Both the position numbers and the translations under genes were made by a program. The notes beneath the pieces are model-generated. The model did not search any database. It was not told the DNA's origin and saw only the letters and a list, made by a program, of their open reading frames with translations. Of a stretch of DNA of 58,085 nucleotides, positions 16,340 to 25,645 are shown piece after piece (within the stretch, counting starts at the first letter, position 1; each line of letters begins with the position of its first letter). The stretch comes from an uncultured Bacilli bacterium (GTDB lineage Bacteria; Bacillota_I; Bacilli_A; RF39; UBA660), in the NCBI GenBank assembly GCA_934085875.1, contig CAKOHQ010000001.1, forward strand, positions 1-58,085, given 5' to 3'.

Positions 16340-16445
16340 ATATATATTTTTTAATTTTTAGTAAACTAATTTTTAATAATAAAATATCTTTAAATCTTTT
16401 AATTTATTATATAATATGATAAAATTTTCTTAGTAAGGTGATGTT

Positions 16446-17108
16446 ATGGGAAAATGTGATTTTTTAAATAATTCTATTATTGCCTTTAGGGGTATATATA
16501 ATAACATAACTATATATGAAAATAGTTTAGAATCTATTATGTATGCTGTTAAAAATAATTTAAGTGTTAGTATAGACGTTAGACATACTAATGATGAAAT
16601 TATAGTGTTTAGTGATAAAGATGGTACTAGATTATTAAAATTAAAAGATAATATAAATACTTTGAATAAAGAAGAGTTAGATTTTATAAGTGGATATAAT
16701 ATTCCTAAATTAGTTGATGTTTTAAATAATATTGATGGTAAAGTACCAGTATTAATAAATATTTACGATAATGATAAAGTGTTTAGAAATAAATTAAATA
16801 AGATATTAGATAATTATAAAGGAAAGTTTTTGATATTAAGTGATGATATAGATGTAATAAAACATTATAAAAAAAAGTATGTGGTAGGACTTAATATTGA
16901 TGATAAAAATATTAAATATTTAAATAAAAATTATGATGTTGATGTTATTAATGTTAAATATAATATTTTAGATAAGAGAGAGATTAATATTTTAAAAGAT
17001 GATTATTATGTTGTTGGTAGTGTTATAAATAATAGAAAGGATGCTGAATATTATATTAAAATATTTAATAATTTGATTATTGATAATGTTGAGGAGGTAT
17101 TTAAATGA
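16446..17108 (+). CDS. Degenerate glycerophosphodiester phosphodiesterase-like protein
   Basis: 220 residues. The N-terminus follows the GDPD pattern: IAFRG (normally AHRG), then YENSLESIMYAVKNN, SIDVRHTNDEIIVFSDKDGTRLL (normally IExDVxxTKDGxxVVxHD). The catalytic His of HRG is Phe, the Glu of ExD is Ser, and the His of VVxHD is Ser; only the Glu of ENS and Asp of DV remain. A shortened TIM barrel probably persists, but GDPD chemistry is unlikely, so this may be a pseudoenzyme or binding protein. It heads an operon with tdk and tmk, overlapping tdk by 4 bases. Confidence 0.7.
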   Translation: MGKCDFLNNSIIAFRGIYNNITIYENSLESIMYAVKNNLSVSIDVRHTNDEIIVFSDKDGTRLLKLKDNINTLNKEELDFISGYNIPKLVDVLNNIDGKVPVLINIYDNDKVFRNKLNKILDNYKGKFLILSDDIDVIKHYKKKYVVGLNIDDKNIKYLNKNYDVDVINVKYNILDKREINILKDDYYVVGSVINNRKDAEYYIKIFNNLIIDNVEEVFK

Positions 17109-17641
17109 TAAAAACTTTTACAGGTCCTATGTTTAGTGGTAAGACAACCGCTCTTTTATCTACTTATTTTAAGATGTGGAATAAAAAAAATATTATGTGT
17201 TTTAAGCCTAGAATTAATACTAGGGATGATGGTATAAAATCTAAAGATATTAAAGATAATGTGGATGCTATATTAATAGATGATTTAAGTGAAATATTAG
17301 ACTATATAAAAAATAATACAAGAACTATATTTATTGATGAAGGTAATTTTTTGAAAGGGGACGTTAGTGTTTTAACAGATTTAAGTATTGATAAGAATAT
17401 TGATATTTATGTATGTGGGTTAAATATGACAAGTGAACAAAAACCTTTTGGGATAATGCCTAATATACTTAGTGTTAGTGATGAAATTGAAATATGTAAG
17501 GGATACTGTACTGAATGTAATAGACCTGCTAGTTATACATATTTTGAAGGTGGAAAGAATAGTGATATAGTTGTTGGTGATAGTGGATATATTACTTTAT
17601 GTGAAGATTGTTTAAGAAAAAGGAGAAAGAGTAATGAGTAG
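17105..17641 (+). CDS. tdk: Thymidine kinase
   Basis: 178 residues. The P-loop GPMFSGKT is at residues 7-14, the Walker B-like FIDEGNFL near 78-85 replaces the usual DEAQF, and a zinc ribbon is formed by CTECNRP and CEDC near the C-terminus. The enzyme phosphorylates salvaged thymidine. The next gene, thymidylate kinase, overlaps by 8 bases, so the two consecutive steps to dTDP are encoded together. Confidence 0.95.
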   Translation: MIKTFTGPMFSGKTTALLSTYFKMWNKKNIMCFKPRINTRDDGIKSKDIKDNVDAILIDDLSEILDYIKNNTRTIFIDEGNFLKGDVSVLTDLSIDKNIDIYVCGLNMTSEQKPFGIMPNILSVSDEIEICKGYCTECNRPASYTYFEGGKNSDIVVGDSGYITLCEDCLRKRRKSNE

Positions 17642-18311
17642 AGGTAAGTTGATTGTAATTGAGGGAACAGATTGTAGTGGAAAAGAAACTCAAGCTAAGA
17701 TGTTGTTAAGTAGATTAAGAAATGATGGAGTTAAAATTGAAGAAAGAGCATTTCCTATGTATGATACTCCAACTGGTAAAATAATTGGTGGTGCGCTTTT
17801 AGGGAAAAGTCATATAGGTGAGTCTGTTTTTCCTAATGTAAGCAAACTAAATCCTAAGGTTGCTGCGCTTTATTATGCTGCTGATAGACTTTATAATATT
17901 GATGAAATAAATAAAATGCTTGATGGTGGTATAAACGTTATATTAGATAGATATGTTGAGAGTAATATGGGACATCAGGCTGGTAAATTAAAAGATAAAC
18001 AAGAAAAGTTAGATATGATGAATTGGTTGGAAAGTCTCGAATATGATCTGTTAGAACTTCCTAGACCAGATATGGTATTGTTTTTGTTTATGCCATATCA
18101 ATATACTATTGAACTTAGAAATAAACGTGGAGAAGCACCTGATGAGGTTGAAAAAGATGTAGATTATTTACATAATGCTGAAGAAACATATAGTTTAATG
18201 GCTAGCAAATACAATTACAAGATAATATATTGTGTTGAAGATGAAAGAATAAGAACAATTGAAGAAATAAATAATGATGTTTATGAATATGTTAAGGATA
18301 AGTTAAAATAG
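17634..18311 (+). CDS. tmk: Thymidylate kinase-like (dTMP kinase)
   Basis: 225 residues. The P-loop is in IEGTDCSGKETQAK near residues 8-21, the DR(Y/H)-type motif in LDRYVESNMGHQAGK near 103-117, and the lid region in RNKRGEAPDEVEKD near 161-174. It converts dTMP to dTDP. Its fusion-like overlap with tdk supports the substrate. The sequence differs from the short canonical bacterial tmk (for example GHQAGK instead of AYQ), so activity on another deoxynucleotide cannot be excluded. Confidence 0.88.
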   Translation: MSRGKLIVIEGTDCSGKETQAKMLLSRLRNDGVKIEERAFPMYDTPTGKIIGGALLGKSHIGESVFPNVSKLNPKVAALYYAADRLYNIDEINKMLDGGINVILDRYVESNMGHQAGKLKDKQEKLDMMNWLESLEYDLLELPRPDMVLFLFMPYQYTIELRNKRGEAPDEVEKDVDYLHNAEETYSLMASKYNYKIIYCVEDERIRTIEEINNDVYEYVKDKLK

Positions 18312-18357
18312 TTTTGACTTATTCTTTTTTATATAATATTATATTTTTGGTGGTTAT

Positions 18358-19032
18358 ATGAAATATGTTTTAATAACTGGCGGAAGTCAAGGATTAGGTA
18401 AAAGTCTTGTAGATGTTTTTGCTAGCAATTATTATAATGTTATTATTGGTTATTTAAGTAATAAAGATAAGGCTTTAAAATTATGTGAAGAAATTAATAG
18501 TAAATACAATGTAAATTGTATTGCAAAGAAAATTGATATTACTTGTAAAGATGATGTAAAAGATATATTTAATGAATTTGATATAGATATTTTAATAAAT
18601 AATGCTAGTTTATCTATGGATAATTATATTGAAGATAAGAGTTTTGATGAATTTATGAAAGTCGTTGAAGTTAATTTAGGTGGTACTTATATGATGTGTA
18701 AGTATGCTAAAAATGTTAAAGCTGTTGTTAATATTAGTAGTAAAGATGGCATAGATACTTATAGTCCTATTAGTTTAGATTATTCTAGTAGTAAAGCAGG
18801 TATTATTAATTTATCTCGTAATTTAAGTTTATATTATAAAGATAAAAAAATTATTTGTGTTTGTCCTGGTTGGATTAATACAGAAAGTGTAATGAATATG
18901 AATCCTCTTTATTTGAATAATGAGATGAAGAGAATTGGACAGAATGAACTTTTGGATAAAGATTATGTTGCTAACAAGATTTTTGATATAGCAACTGGTG
19001 ATGTAGAAAGTGGAAGTGTTATAGAAATATGA
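18358..19032 (+). CDS. Short-chain dehydrogenase/reductase (SDR)
   Basis: 224 residues. The Rossmann motif TGGSQGLGKS is near residues 6-15, NNAS near 80-83, the catalytic Ser in VNISSKDG near 123-130, and YSSSK (catalytic Tyr and Lys) near 141-145; the CPGW motif that follows is typical of the FabG-like classical SDR group. The substrate cannot be deduced. It overlaps the following PLP-enzyme gene by 4 bases, so the two products may act in the same pathway. Confidence 0.88.
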   Translation: MKYVLITGGSQGLGKSLVDVFASNYYNVIIGYLSNKDKALKLCEEINSKYNVNCIAKKIDITCKDDVKDIFNEFDIDILINNASLSMDNYIEDKSFDEFMKVVEVNLGGTYMMCKYAKNVKAVVNISSKDGIDTYSPISLDYSSSKAGIINLSRNLSLYYKDKKIICVCPGWINTESVMNMNPLYLNNEMKRIGQNELLDKDYVANKIFDIATGDVESGSVIEI

Positions 19033-20264
19033 TAAGAGAAGATATAATTAAGTTAGTAAATGAATGTGAAAATGAATTAAAAAGTGAATTTGATAAAGTA
19101 GATAAAGTTTGTGAAGAAAATACTTTTAAAGTGATGGATGCTTTTAGAAATAATAATGTTAGTGAAGTTCATTTTAATAGTACTACTGGATATGGATATG
19201 GTGATATAGGGCGTGATGTTGTTGAAAAAGTGTATAGTGATATATTTCATACAGAAGCTAGTTTAGTTAGAAATCAATTTATTAGCGCATCTCATGCTTT
19301 GTGTGTATGTTTATTTGGATTATTAAGACCTGGAGATGTTATGTTATCTATTAGTGGTACTCCATATGATACATTGCATGAAGTTATAGGTATAAAAGAG
19401 AATGATAGTAGTTTAATTAGTTTTGGTGTTAAATATGAAGAAATTGATTTAGTTAATGATGATTTTGATTATGATAAGATAGAGTCTGCTTTAAAAAATA
19501 AAAAGTATAAATTAGTACATATTCAAAGAAGTAAAGGTTATAGTACTAGAAAAAGTTTAGTTATTGATAAAGTTAAGAAAGTTATAGAATTAACAAGAAG
19601 TATTGATAAAGATGTAATTATTATGGTTGATAATTGTTATTGTGAATTAGTTAGTAATTTAGAACCTAGTGATGTTGGTGCAGATGTGGTTGTTGGTTCT
19701 TTAATAAAAAATTTGGGTGCTGGAATATGTAATAATGGTGCTTATATTGTTGGAAAGAAAAAATATATTGGATTATGTGCTGAAAGATTAACTTTGCCAG
19801 GAGAGGGAATTGATGTTGGACCTAGTTTAGGTGCTAATAAAGATTTTTTGAAGGGATTATTTTTTGCTCCTAGTGTTGTTAGAAGTAGTTTAAAGGTTTC
19901 AATATTAACTAGTATGGTATTAGAAAAATTAGGATATAATGTAGAACCTAGATATAATGAAGAAAGAGCAGATATAGTAGAAAATATAATATTTAATGAT
20001 AAGGATAAATTAATAAAATATGTACAAGGAATACAAAGTGGCAGTGCAATTGATTCAAATGTTTTACCAATTCCAGTTAAAACACCTGGTTATGATGATG
20101 AAGTTATTATGGCTAGTGGTGCATTTACACAAGGTTCAAGTATTGAAATGAGTTGTGATGGTCCTATAAGAAGTCCTTTTATTGCTTATCAACAGGGTGG
20201 ATTAACTTATGAAACTGGAAAATATACATTAATATGTGCTATAGATTATTTATTAAATAAATAG
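19029..20264 (+). CDS. Methionine gamma-lyase family PLP protein (YnbB / 'aluminium resistance' family)
   Basis: 411 residues. It matches the YnbB-type family by the early HFNSTTGYGYGDIGRD, ASLVRNQFISASHALCVCLFGLLRPGD and SISGTPYDTLHEVIG, and by the PLP-lysine loop VVGSLIKNLGAGICNNGAYIVG. Proteins of this family are annotated as methionine gamma-lyase-like or aluminium resistance proteins; the reaction is not well established. It is coupled to the SDR gene. Confidence 0.9.
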   Translation: MIREDIIKLVNECENELKSEFDKVDKVCEENTFKVMDAFRNNNVSEVHFNSTTGYGYGDIGRDVVEKVYSDIFHTEASLVRNQFISASHALCVCLFGLLRPGDVMLSISGTPYDTLHEVIGIKENDSSLISFGVKYEEIDLVNDDFDYDKIESALKNKKYKLVHIQRSKGYSTRKSLVIDKVKKVIELTRSIDKDVIIMVDNCYCELVSNLEPSDVGADVVVGSLIKNLGAGICNNGAYIVGKKKYIGLCAERLTLPGEGIDVGPSLGANKDFLKGLFFAPSVVRSSLKVSILTSMVLEKLGYNVEPRYNEERADIVENIIFNDKDKLIKYVQGIQSGSAIDSNVLPIPVKTPGYDDEVIMASGAFTQGSSIEMSCDGPIRSPFIAYQQGGLTYETGKYTLICAIDYLLNK

Positions 20265-20374
20265 TTTGTAGTCGAAATAATAGAAAAAAAGAAATTTTTT
20301 CGAGTGTAGACCGAAAAACTTTTTGACTTTGATAATACATTATATAAAAATATAAGTTATGATGTGAAAAATAC

Positions 20375-20403
20375 TTGCATAAATAATGATTTATGTGTAT
20401 AAT
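20375..20403 (+). promoter_or_regulatory. Promoter of rpsO
   Basis: TTGCAT (20375-20380), 17-base spacer, TATAAT (20398-20403). The roughly 80-base leader that follows is long enough for S15 autoregulation, but I cannot identify a known leader motif. Confidence 0.75.
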
Positions 20404-20491
20404 ATCAAATGTAAAAGTTATTTCATGGATTTAATTTACTCCGAATTATATCTATGATATGACGGTTAATAGAAAAATGGAGGTTAATTTT

Positions 20492-20761
20492 ATGGCAGTT
20501 ACAAAAGATAGAAAAGCTGAATTAGTTAAAAAGTTTGGTAAAGACGAAAAAGATACTGGTTCAAGTAAAGTTCAAATAGCTATATTAACAGATGAAATTA
20601 ATGATTTAACTGAACATTTAAAAGTTCATAAACATGATTATCATTCAAAACGTGGATTATTAATGAAAGTTGGTAAGAGACGTAGTTTATTAGACTATTT
20701 AAAAAGAACTGATGTAGTTAGTTATAGAGAACTAATTAAAGAATTAAATATAAGAAAGTAG
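20492..20761 (+). CDS. rpsO: 30S ribosomal protein S15
   Basis: 89 residues, the normal length. The start at 20492 is chosen because GGAGGTTAATTTT precedes it and [16 protein letters not shown] is the expected N-terminus; a longer reading from 20459 would add 11 non-homologous residues. The signatures [13 protein letters not shown] and [12 protein letters not shown] are present. It binds 16S rRNA early in assembly. The rpsO-pnp order is widely conserved. Confidence 0.97.
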   Translation: MAVTKDRKAELVKKFGKDEKDTGSSKVQIAILTDEINDLTEHLKVHKHDYHSKRGLLMKVGKRRSLLDYLKRTDVVSYRELIKELNIRK

Positions 20762-20762
20762 G

Positions 20763-20790
20763 CACATTATTTTTTGTGTCTTTTTATTTT
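20763..20790 (+). terminator. Terminator between rpsO and pnp
   Basis: GGCACA and TGTGTC pair across a short T-rich loop, followed by TTTTTATTTTTT; it may attenuate rather than fully stop read-through into pnp. Confidence 0.65.
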
Positions 20791-20822
20791 TTGAAAATAT
20801 TGATATTTGTAGGAGGTAAAGA

Positions 20823-22997
20823 ATGGATAAAAATGTTTTTGAATTAGATTTTATGGGGAGAAAATTGGTTGTAGAAAATGGAGAACTTGCTAAACAAAGT
20901 AATGGTGCTGTATTAGTAAGATATGGAGATACAGTTGTTTTAACTGCTGCTGTAATGAGTAATAATGTTAGTACTGCAGATTTTTTTCCTTTAACAGTTG
21001 TATATAATGAAAAATTATATTCTGTTGGTAAGATACCTGGTGGATTTATTAAAAGAGAAGGTAGGCCTAGTGAAAATGCTACATTAGCAGCACGTTTGAT
21101 AGATAGACCTATTAGACCTATGTTTGATGAGAATTTTAGAAATGAAGTACAAGTTATAAATACTATTTTATCAGTAGATCCTGATAATAGTCCTGAAATG
21201 ACTGCTTTATTTGGTTCAAGTTTAGCACTTGGAATATCTAATATTCCTTTTGATGGACCTGTTGCAGGTGTTGTTGTTGGTAAGATTGGTAAGAAGTTTA
21301 TTATTAATCCAACAAGTGAAGAGTTAGAACAAACAGAATTAACATTAACAGTTGCTGGTACTGAAACAGATATTTGTATGATAGAAGCTGGTTGTAAACA
21401 AGTAAGTGAAGAAGTTATGCTTGATGCTTTAGAATTTGGACAAAAAGCAATTAAGAAATTATGTCAATTCCAAAAGAAAATTATTAAGAAAATTGGAGTT
21501 AAGAAAACTGAGGTTGAACTTGCTAGTATTGATCCAGAACTTGAAAAAGCAGTAAGAGAATTTAGTACTAAGGATATGTTAGAGGCTATACAAATAAAAG
21601 ATAAGTTAGAAAAATATGCAAGAATAGATGAAGTTAAAGAAGAGGCAATTAATCATTTTAATGAAATTTATGCTGATAGTGAAGAATTAGAAAGTATTTT
21701 AAAAACAGTTAAAAAGATTGTTGATATGATTGAAGGAGAAGAAGTTAGAAAATTAATAACTGAAGATAAGATTAGACCTGATGGACGTAAGATGGATGAA
21801 ATTAGACCACTTAGTGCTAGAATTGATTTACTTCCTCGTACTCATGGTTCTGCTTTATTTACAAGAGGACAAACTCAAGCTTTATCAACTACTACTTTAG
21901 GTGCTATTGGTGAACATCAAATTTTAGATGGACTTGGGATTGAAGATACTAAGAGATTTATGCTTCATTATAATTTTCCTGCATTTAGTGTTGGTGAAAC
22001 TGGTAGATATGGTAGTCCTGGAAGACGTGAAATTGGTCATGGTGCTTTAGGTGAAAGAGCATTATTACAAGTTATTCCTAGTGAAGAAGAGTTTCCATAT
22101 ACTATTCGTGTAGTTAGTGAAATTTTAGAAAGTAATGGAAGTTCTAGTCAAGCAAGTATATGTGCTGGATGTTTATCTTTAATGGCTGCAGGTGTTCCTA
22201 TTAAAGCGCCAGTTGCTGGTATTGCTATGGGACTTATTACTAAAGGTGATAAGTATACAATACTTACAGATATTCAAGGTTTAGAAGACCACATGGGTGA
22301 TATGGACTTTAAAGTTGCTGGTACTAGAGATGGTATTTGTGCTTTACAAATGGATATTAAAATTAAAGGTGTTACACGTGAAATATTGAAAGAAGCTTTA
22401 GCTCAAGCTAAAAAAGCTAGAATGGAAATTCTTGATTTGATGGAAACAGTTATTAGTGAACCTAGAAAAGAATTAAGTCCTTATGCTCCTAAGATTGCAA
22501 CATTTAATATAGACCCTGAAAAGATTAAAGATGTTATTGGTCGTGGTGGAGAAATGATTACTAAAATAATACTTGATGCAAGTAATGTTAAAACTGTTAA
22601 CGATAAAGATGCTGTTAAAGTTGATTTAGAAGATGATGGTAGAGTTATTATATATCATACAGACCAAAATGTAATTGATAAAACCGCAGAAATGATTAAA
22701 AATATTGTTAGAGAAGTAGAAAACGGTAAAACATATACTGGTAAAGTTGTTAAGGTTGAAGAATTTGGTTGTTTTGTAGAACTTTGGCCAGGATGTGAAG
22801 GATTAGTACACGTTTCACAACTTGCTCATGAAAGAGTTGAAAAAACTAGTGATGTTGTTAAAGTTGGAGATGAAATCATTGTTAAATCTTTAGGATATGA
22901 TAATCGTGGAAGATTAAATTTAAGTCGTAAGGATGCTTTACCAAAACCTAAGAAAAAAGAAGATAAGGGTAAAGATAAAAAGAAAAAAGATGAATAG
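20823..22997 (+). CDS. pnp: Polynucleotide phosphorylase
   Basis: 724 residues. Two RNase PH cores are visible: the first with [13 protein letters not shown] and [12 protein letters not shown] (about residues 65-95), the second, catalytic, with [23 protein letters not shown] (about 392-414) and [20 protein letters not shown] (about 481-500). A KH domain ([12 protein letters not shown], about 573-584) and an S1 domain ([18 protein letters not shown], about 641-658) follow, then a Lys-rich tail. It is a 3'-5' phosphorolytic exoribonuclease of the degradosome. Confidence 0.98.
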   Translation: MDKNVFELDFMGRKLVVENGELAKQSNGAVLVRYGDTVVLTAAVMSNNVSTADFFPLTVVYNEKLYSVGKIPGGFIKREGRPSENATLAARLIDRPIRPMFDENFRNEVQVINTILSVDPDNSPEMTALFGSSLALGISNIPFDGPVAGVVVGKIGKKFIINPTSEELEQTELTLTVAGTETDICMIEAGCKQVSEEVMLDALEFGQKAIKKLCQFQKKIIKKIGVKKTEVELASIDPELEKAVREFSTKDMLEAIQIKDKLEKYARIDEVKEEAINHFNEIYADSEELESILKTVKKIVDMIEGEEVRKLITEDKIRPDGRKMDEIRPLSARIDLLPRTHGSALFTRGQTQALSTTTLGAIGEHQILDGLGIEDTKRFMLHYNFPAFSVGETGRYGSPGRREIGHGALGERALLQVIPSEEEFPYTIRVVSEILESNGSSSQASICAGCLSLMAAGVPIKAPVAGIAMGLITKGDKYTILTDIQGLEDHMGDMDFKVAGTRDGICALQMDIKIKGVTREILKEALAQAKKARMEILDLMETVISEPRKELSPYAPKIATFNIDPEKIKDVIGRGGEMITKIILDASNVKTVNDKDAVKVDLEDDGRVIIYHTDQNVIDKTAEMIKNIVREVENGKTYTGKVVKVEEFGCFVELWPGCEGLVHVSQLAHERVEKTSDVVKVGDEIIVKSLGYDNRGRLNLSRKDALPKPKKKEDKGKDKKKKDE

Positions 22998-23229
22998 AGA
23001 AATAAAAATTGGAGAAGTTTATAAACATTTTAAAGGTCACGTTGTTCGAATAGTTTGTATCGCTAAAAATACAGAAACTATTGAAGAAGAAGTAGTTTAT
23101 TACCATATTAAAAATAAAGAATATTGGGTAAGACCTCTTAGTATGTTTAATTCATTAGTAGATAAAGATAAATATCCTGATGTTAAACAAGTTTATAGAT
23201 TTCTAAAAATAGAGTCTGATAGTGAATAG
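22990..23229 (+). CDS. DUF1653 domain protein
   Basis: 79 residues from ATG 22990, which overlaps the pnp stop by 8 bases. Longer in-frame readings enter the pnp coding region and add only Lys-rich noise. It has the DUF1653 pattern [20 protein letters not shown], then [14 protein letters not shown]. Function unknown; a small beta-rich cytoplasmic protein. Confidence 0.85.
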   Translation: MNREIKIGEVYKHFKGHVVRIVCIAKNTETIEEEVVYYHIKNKEYWVRPLSMFNSLVDKDKYPDVKQVYRFLKIESDSE

Positions 23230-23244
23230 TTATCAGACTTTTTA
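23213..23244 (+). terminator. Terminator after pnp-DUF1653, overlapping the stop codon
   Basis: AGTCTGATA and TATCAGACT form a 9-bp stem followed by T5; the 5' arm lies in the last codons of the DUF1653 gene. Confidence 0.85.
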
Positions 23245-23256
23245 ATATAATTTAAT

Positions 23257-23871
23257 ATGAATAATTTTGTAATAAATATAATGAATAAATATGGATATTT
23301 AGGAATACTTTTTTTAATAACAATAGAAAATATATTTCCTCCTATACCTAGTGAGGTTATACTTACTTTAGGTGGATTTATGACTAGTAAATATGGAATT
23401 AATATGTCTTTATTTGGTGTTATAATGTATTCTACTTTTGGTAGTATGTTGGGTGCTATAATACTTTACTATATAGGTTATGTTTTTAATAAAGATAGAC
23501 TTTTAAAAATAGTTAGAAGTAGAGTAGGAAAAATACTTTGCTTAAAAGAAAGTGATATTGTAAAAAGTGATAATAGTTTTAATAAAAATGGTGATTTAAC
23601 AGTATTATATTGTCGCTTTATACCTATTGTTAGAAGTTTAATAAGTATACCAGCTGGTGTTAATAAAATGAAATTTAGTATATTTTTATTATATACATTT
23701 GTAGGTTCTTTAATATGGAATACAGTATTAGTTAGTTTAGGTAAATTAGTTGGAGAAAATTATATGGTAGTAGCAGGAGTGTTTAGTAAATATAGTAAAA
23801 TTATATTAATATTATTAATTTGTTTGATTGTGTATAAAATTATAAAGAAAATAAAAAAAGATAAAATTTAA
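23257..23871 (+). CDS. DedA family membrane protein
   Basis: 204 residues, four to five membrane helices. DedA hallmarks are ENIFPPIPSEVIL near residues 24-36, the G-x-x-x-G helix (GSMLGAIILYYIGY), and FIPIVRSLISIPAGVNKM near 127-144 (family F-x-R-x-x-P...G). DedA proteins include undecaprenyl-phosphate and phospholipid transporters; the exact substrate is unknown. No obvious ribosome binding site precedes ATG 23257. Confidence 0.93.
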   Translation: MNNFVINIMNKYGYLGILFLITIENIFPPIPSEVILTLGGFMTSKYGINMSLFGVIMYSTFGSMLGAIILYYIGYVFNKDRLLKIVRSRVGKILCLKESDIVKSDNSFNKNGDLTVLYCRFIPIVRSLISIPAGVNKMKFSIFLLYTFVGSLIWNTVLVSLGKLVGENYMVVAGVFSKYSKIILILLICLIVYKIIKKIKKDKI

Positions 23872-23991
23872 CGATGAAAGATAATAAAAATTATATATTT
23901 GTGTAAAAGAATATAAAAAAGTGAAGAATAATTTAAAATTACTTTAATTTAATAAAAATATAGTATATAATTGATAATAGGTGATAAGGAA

Positions 23992-25116
23992 ATGATATAT
24001 TTAGATTATTCTGCAACGACACCAGTATTACCTGAAGTGTTAGATAGTTATAATAAAGTTACTAATGAGTATTTTGGTAATCCTAATAGTTTACATAATT
24101 TAGGATTAAAATCTAGAGAATTATTAAATAGTGCTACTAGACAGGTTAGTGAACTTTTAAATATAGATGTTAGTGAATTTAGTTTTACAAGTGGTGCAAC
24201 AGAAAGTAATAATTTAGCTATTATAGGTGCTTGTTTAGCTAATAAAGATAAGGGAAATCATATAATAGTTTCTAAGTTAGAGCATCCTAGTATATATAAA
24301 ATTGTTGATTATTTAGTTAGTATAGGTTTTAAAGTTAGCTATGTTAATAATACTGTTGAGGGTGTTATTGATTTTGAGGATTTAAAAAGAAAGATGAATG
24401 AAGATACTATATTAGTTAGTATATGTGCTGTTAATAGTGAAACTGGTATTAGACAACCTTTAAGAACTATAAAACAAGTTATTAATAAATATAATAAGAA
24501 TATATTATTACATTCTGATATAACACAAGCGTTAGGTAAAGTTAGTATTAATTTTAATGATTTTGATTTAGCGAGTGCTAGTGGTCATAAAATATATGCT
24601 CCTAAAGGAATAGGTTTGTTTTATAAAAAGAAAAATGTTAAATGTCAAAAGTTATTACATGGTACAGATGAATCTTATCATCCTGGTACTCCAGCACTTC
24701 CATTAATAGTTTCATTTAGTAAAGCATTACGTATAAGTTTACATGAATTGGATAAAAAATTGGAAATAGTTAGTAAATGGAATGAAAAATTAGTTAAGAA
24801 ATTAAGTACTTATCCTAATATTAAAATTAATCAAAGTAAATATTCAATTCCTCATATTTTAAATATAAGTTTAATGGATATTAAACCAGAAACTTTTATA
24901 CATGCTATGGAAAGACATGAAATATATATATCAAGTAATACTGCTTGTAGTAGTGGTAAGTTATCTACCAGTGTAATGGCTTTGTATAATGATAGATTGA
25001 GAGCAGAAACTACTATAAGAATAAGTTTATCTTGTATGACTAAATTAGAAGAAATAACTGTGTTTATTAATACTTTTAATGGTGTATATGAAAAGTTGCA
25101 TAGTTTAAATGAATAA
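23992..25116 (+). CDS. Cysteine desulfurase (NifS/IscS family)
   Basis: 374 residues from ATG 23992; AGGTGATAAGGA precedes it and MIYLDYSATTP is the usual N-terminus, so the TTG at 23971 is not used. PLP is held by the Lys of SGHKIYAPKG, and the catalytic Cys lies in SNTACSSGK. It provides persulfide sulfur for Fe-S clusters or tRNA thiolation. There is no iscU, sufU or thiI next to it, so its partner is elsewhere. Confidence 0.94.
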   Translation: MIYLDYSATTPVLPEVLDSYNKVTNEYFGNPNSLHNLGLKSRELLNSATRQVSELLNIDVSEFSFTSGATESNNLAIIGACLANKDKGNHIIVSKLEHPSIYKIVDYLVSIGFKVSYVNNTVEGVIDFEDLKRKMNEDTILVSICAVNSETGIRQPLRTIKQVINKYNKNILLHSDITQALGKVSINFNDFDLASASGHKIYAPKGIGLFYKKKNVKCQKLLHGTDESYHPGTPALPLIVSFSKALRISLHELDKKLEIVSKWNEKLVKKLSTYPNIKINQSKYSIPHILNISLMDIKPETFIHAMERHEIYISSNTACSSGKLSTSVMALYNDRLRAETTIRISLSCMTKLEEITVFINTFNGVYEKLHSLNE

Positions 25117-25148
25117 AAAAATATCTACTATTTGTTAGTAGATTTTTA
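25117..25148. terminator. Bidirectional terminator between converging genes
   Basis: ATCTACTA and TAGTAGAT form an 8-bp stem flanked by A7 on the left and T5 on the right. Confidence 0.85.
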
Positions 25149-25559
25149 TATGAATAAATTTTCATAATATTTAATATCATATTCACTTTGAAGAATACAT
25201 AAATCATTTTTTATTTTAAAAGTATGAAATATATTATTTGATTTTAATAAAAAGGGTAGAGATTTACCATTTTTAAAATTAATAATTATACTTTCTATAT
25301 TTTTTTCATTTTTTATTAAATTAAATGCATTTTCTTCTAATTGTTTATTTGTTAAATTATATTCTATAGTTTTATTTTTTAGTTTTATCATAAAGAAATT
25401 ACTTATTAGAGAATTAGTATTATTTTCTTTATATGGGATTTCATCACCGTTTGAATCAATATTAGATATGTATAGTTTATCAAACATTTTATTATTAGCG
25501 ATAATTGTCTTGTTGTTGTCTAAATTAATAATAATATTGTTTATTGATTCATTAGTCAT
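25146..25559 (-). CDS. Unknown 137-residue cytoplasmic protein
   Basis: The start at 25559 follows TTAGGTGATAAT on the minus strand; a longer frame upstream lacks a site. The protein is Asn/Ile/Lys-rich with alternating short strands and helices and no membrane helix or recognisable motif. It is downstream of the CapA-like gene in the same direction, 86 bases after its stop. Confidence 0.6.
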   Translation of the reverse strand: MTNESINNIIINLDNNKTIIANNKMFDKLYISNIDSNGDEIPYKENNTNSLISNFFMIKLKNKTIEYNLTNKQLEENAFNLIKNEKNIESIIINFKNGKSLPFLLKSNNIFHTFKIKNDLCILQSEYDIKYYENLFI

Positions 25560-25645
25560 ATTATCACCTAAATTAATTATAGTACAAATTTTATGTTTTT
25601 GTCTATTAAAAAAACACAATATTTTTAAATTATTGTATTTATATT

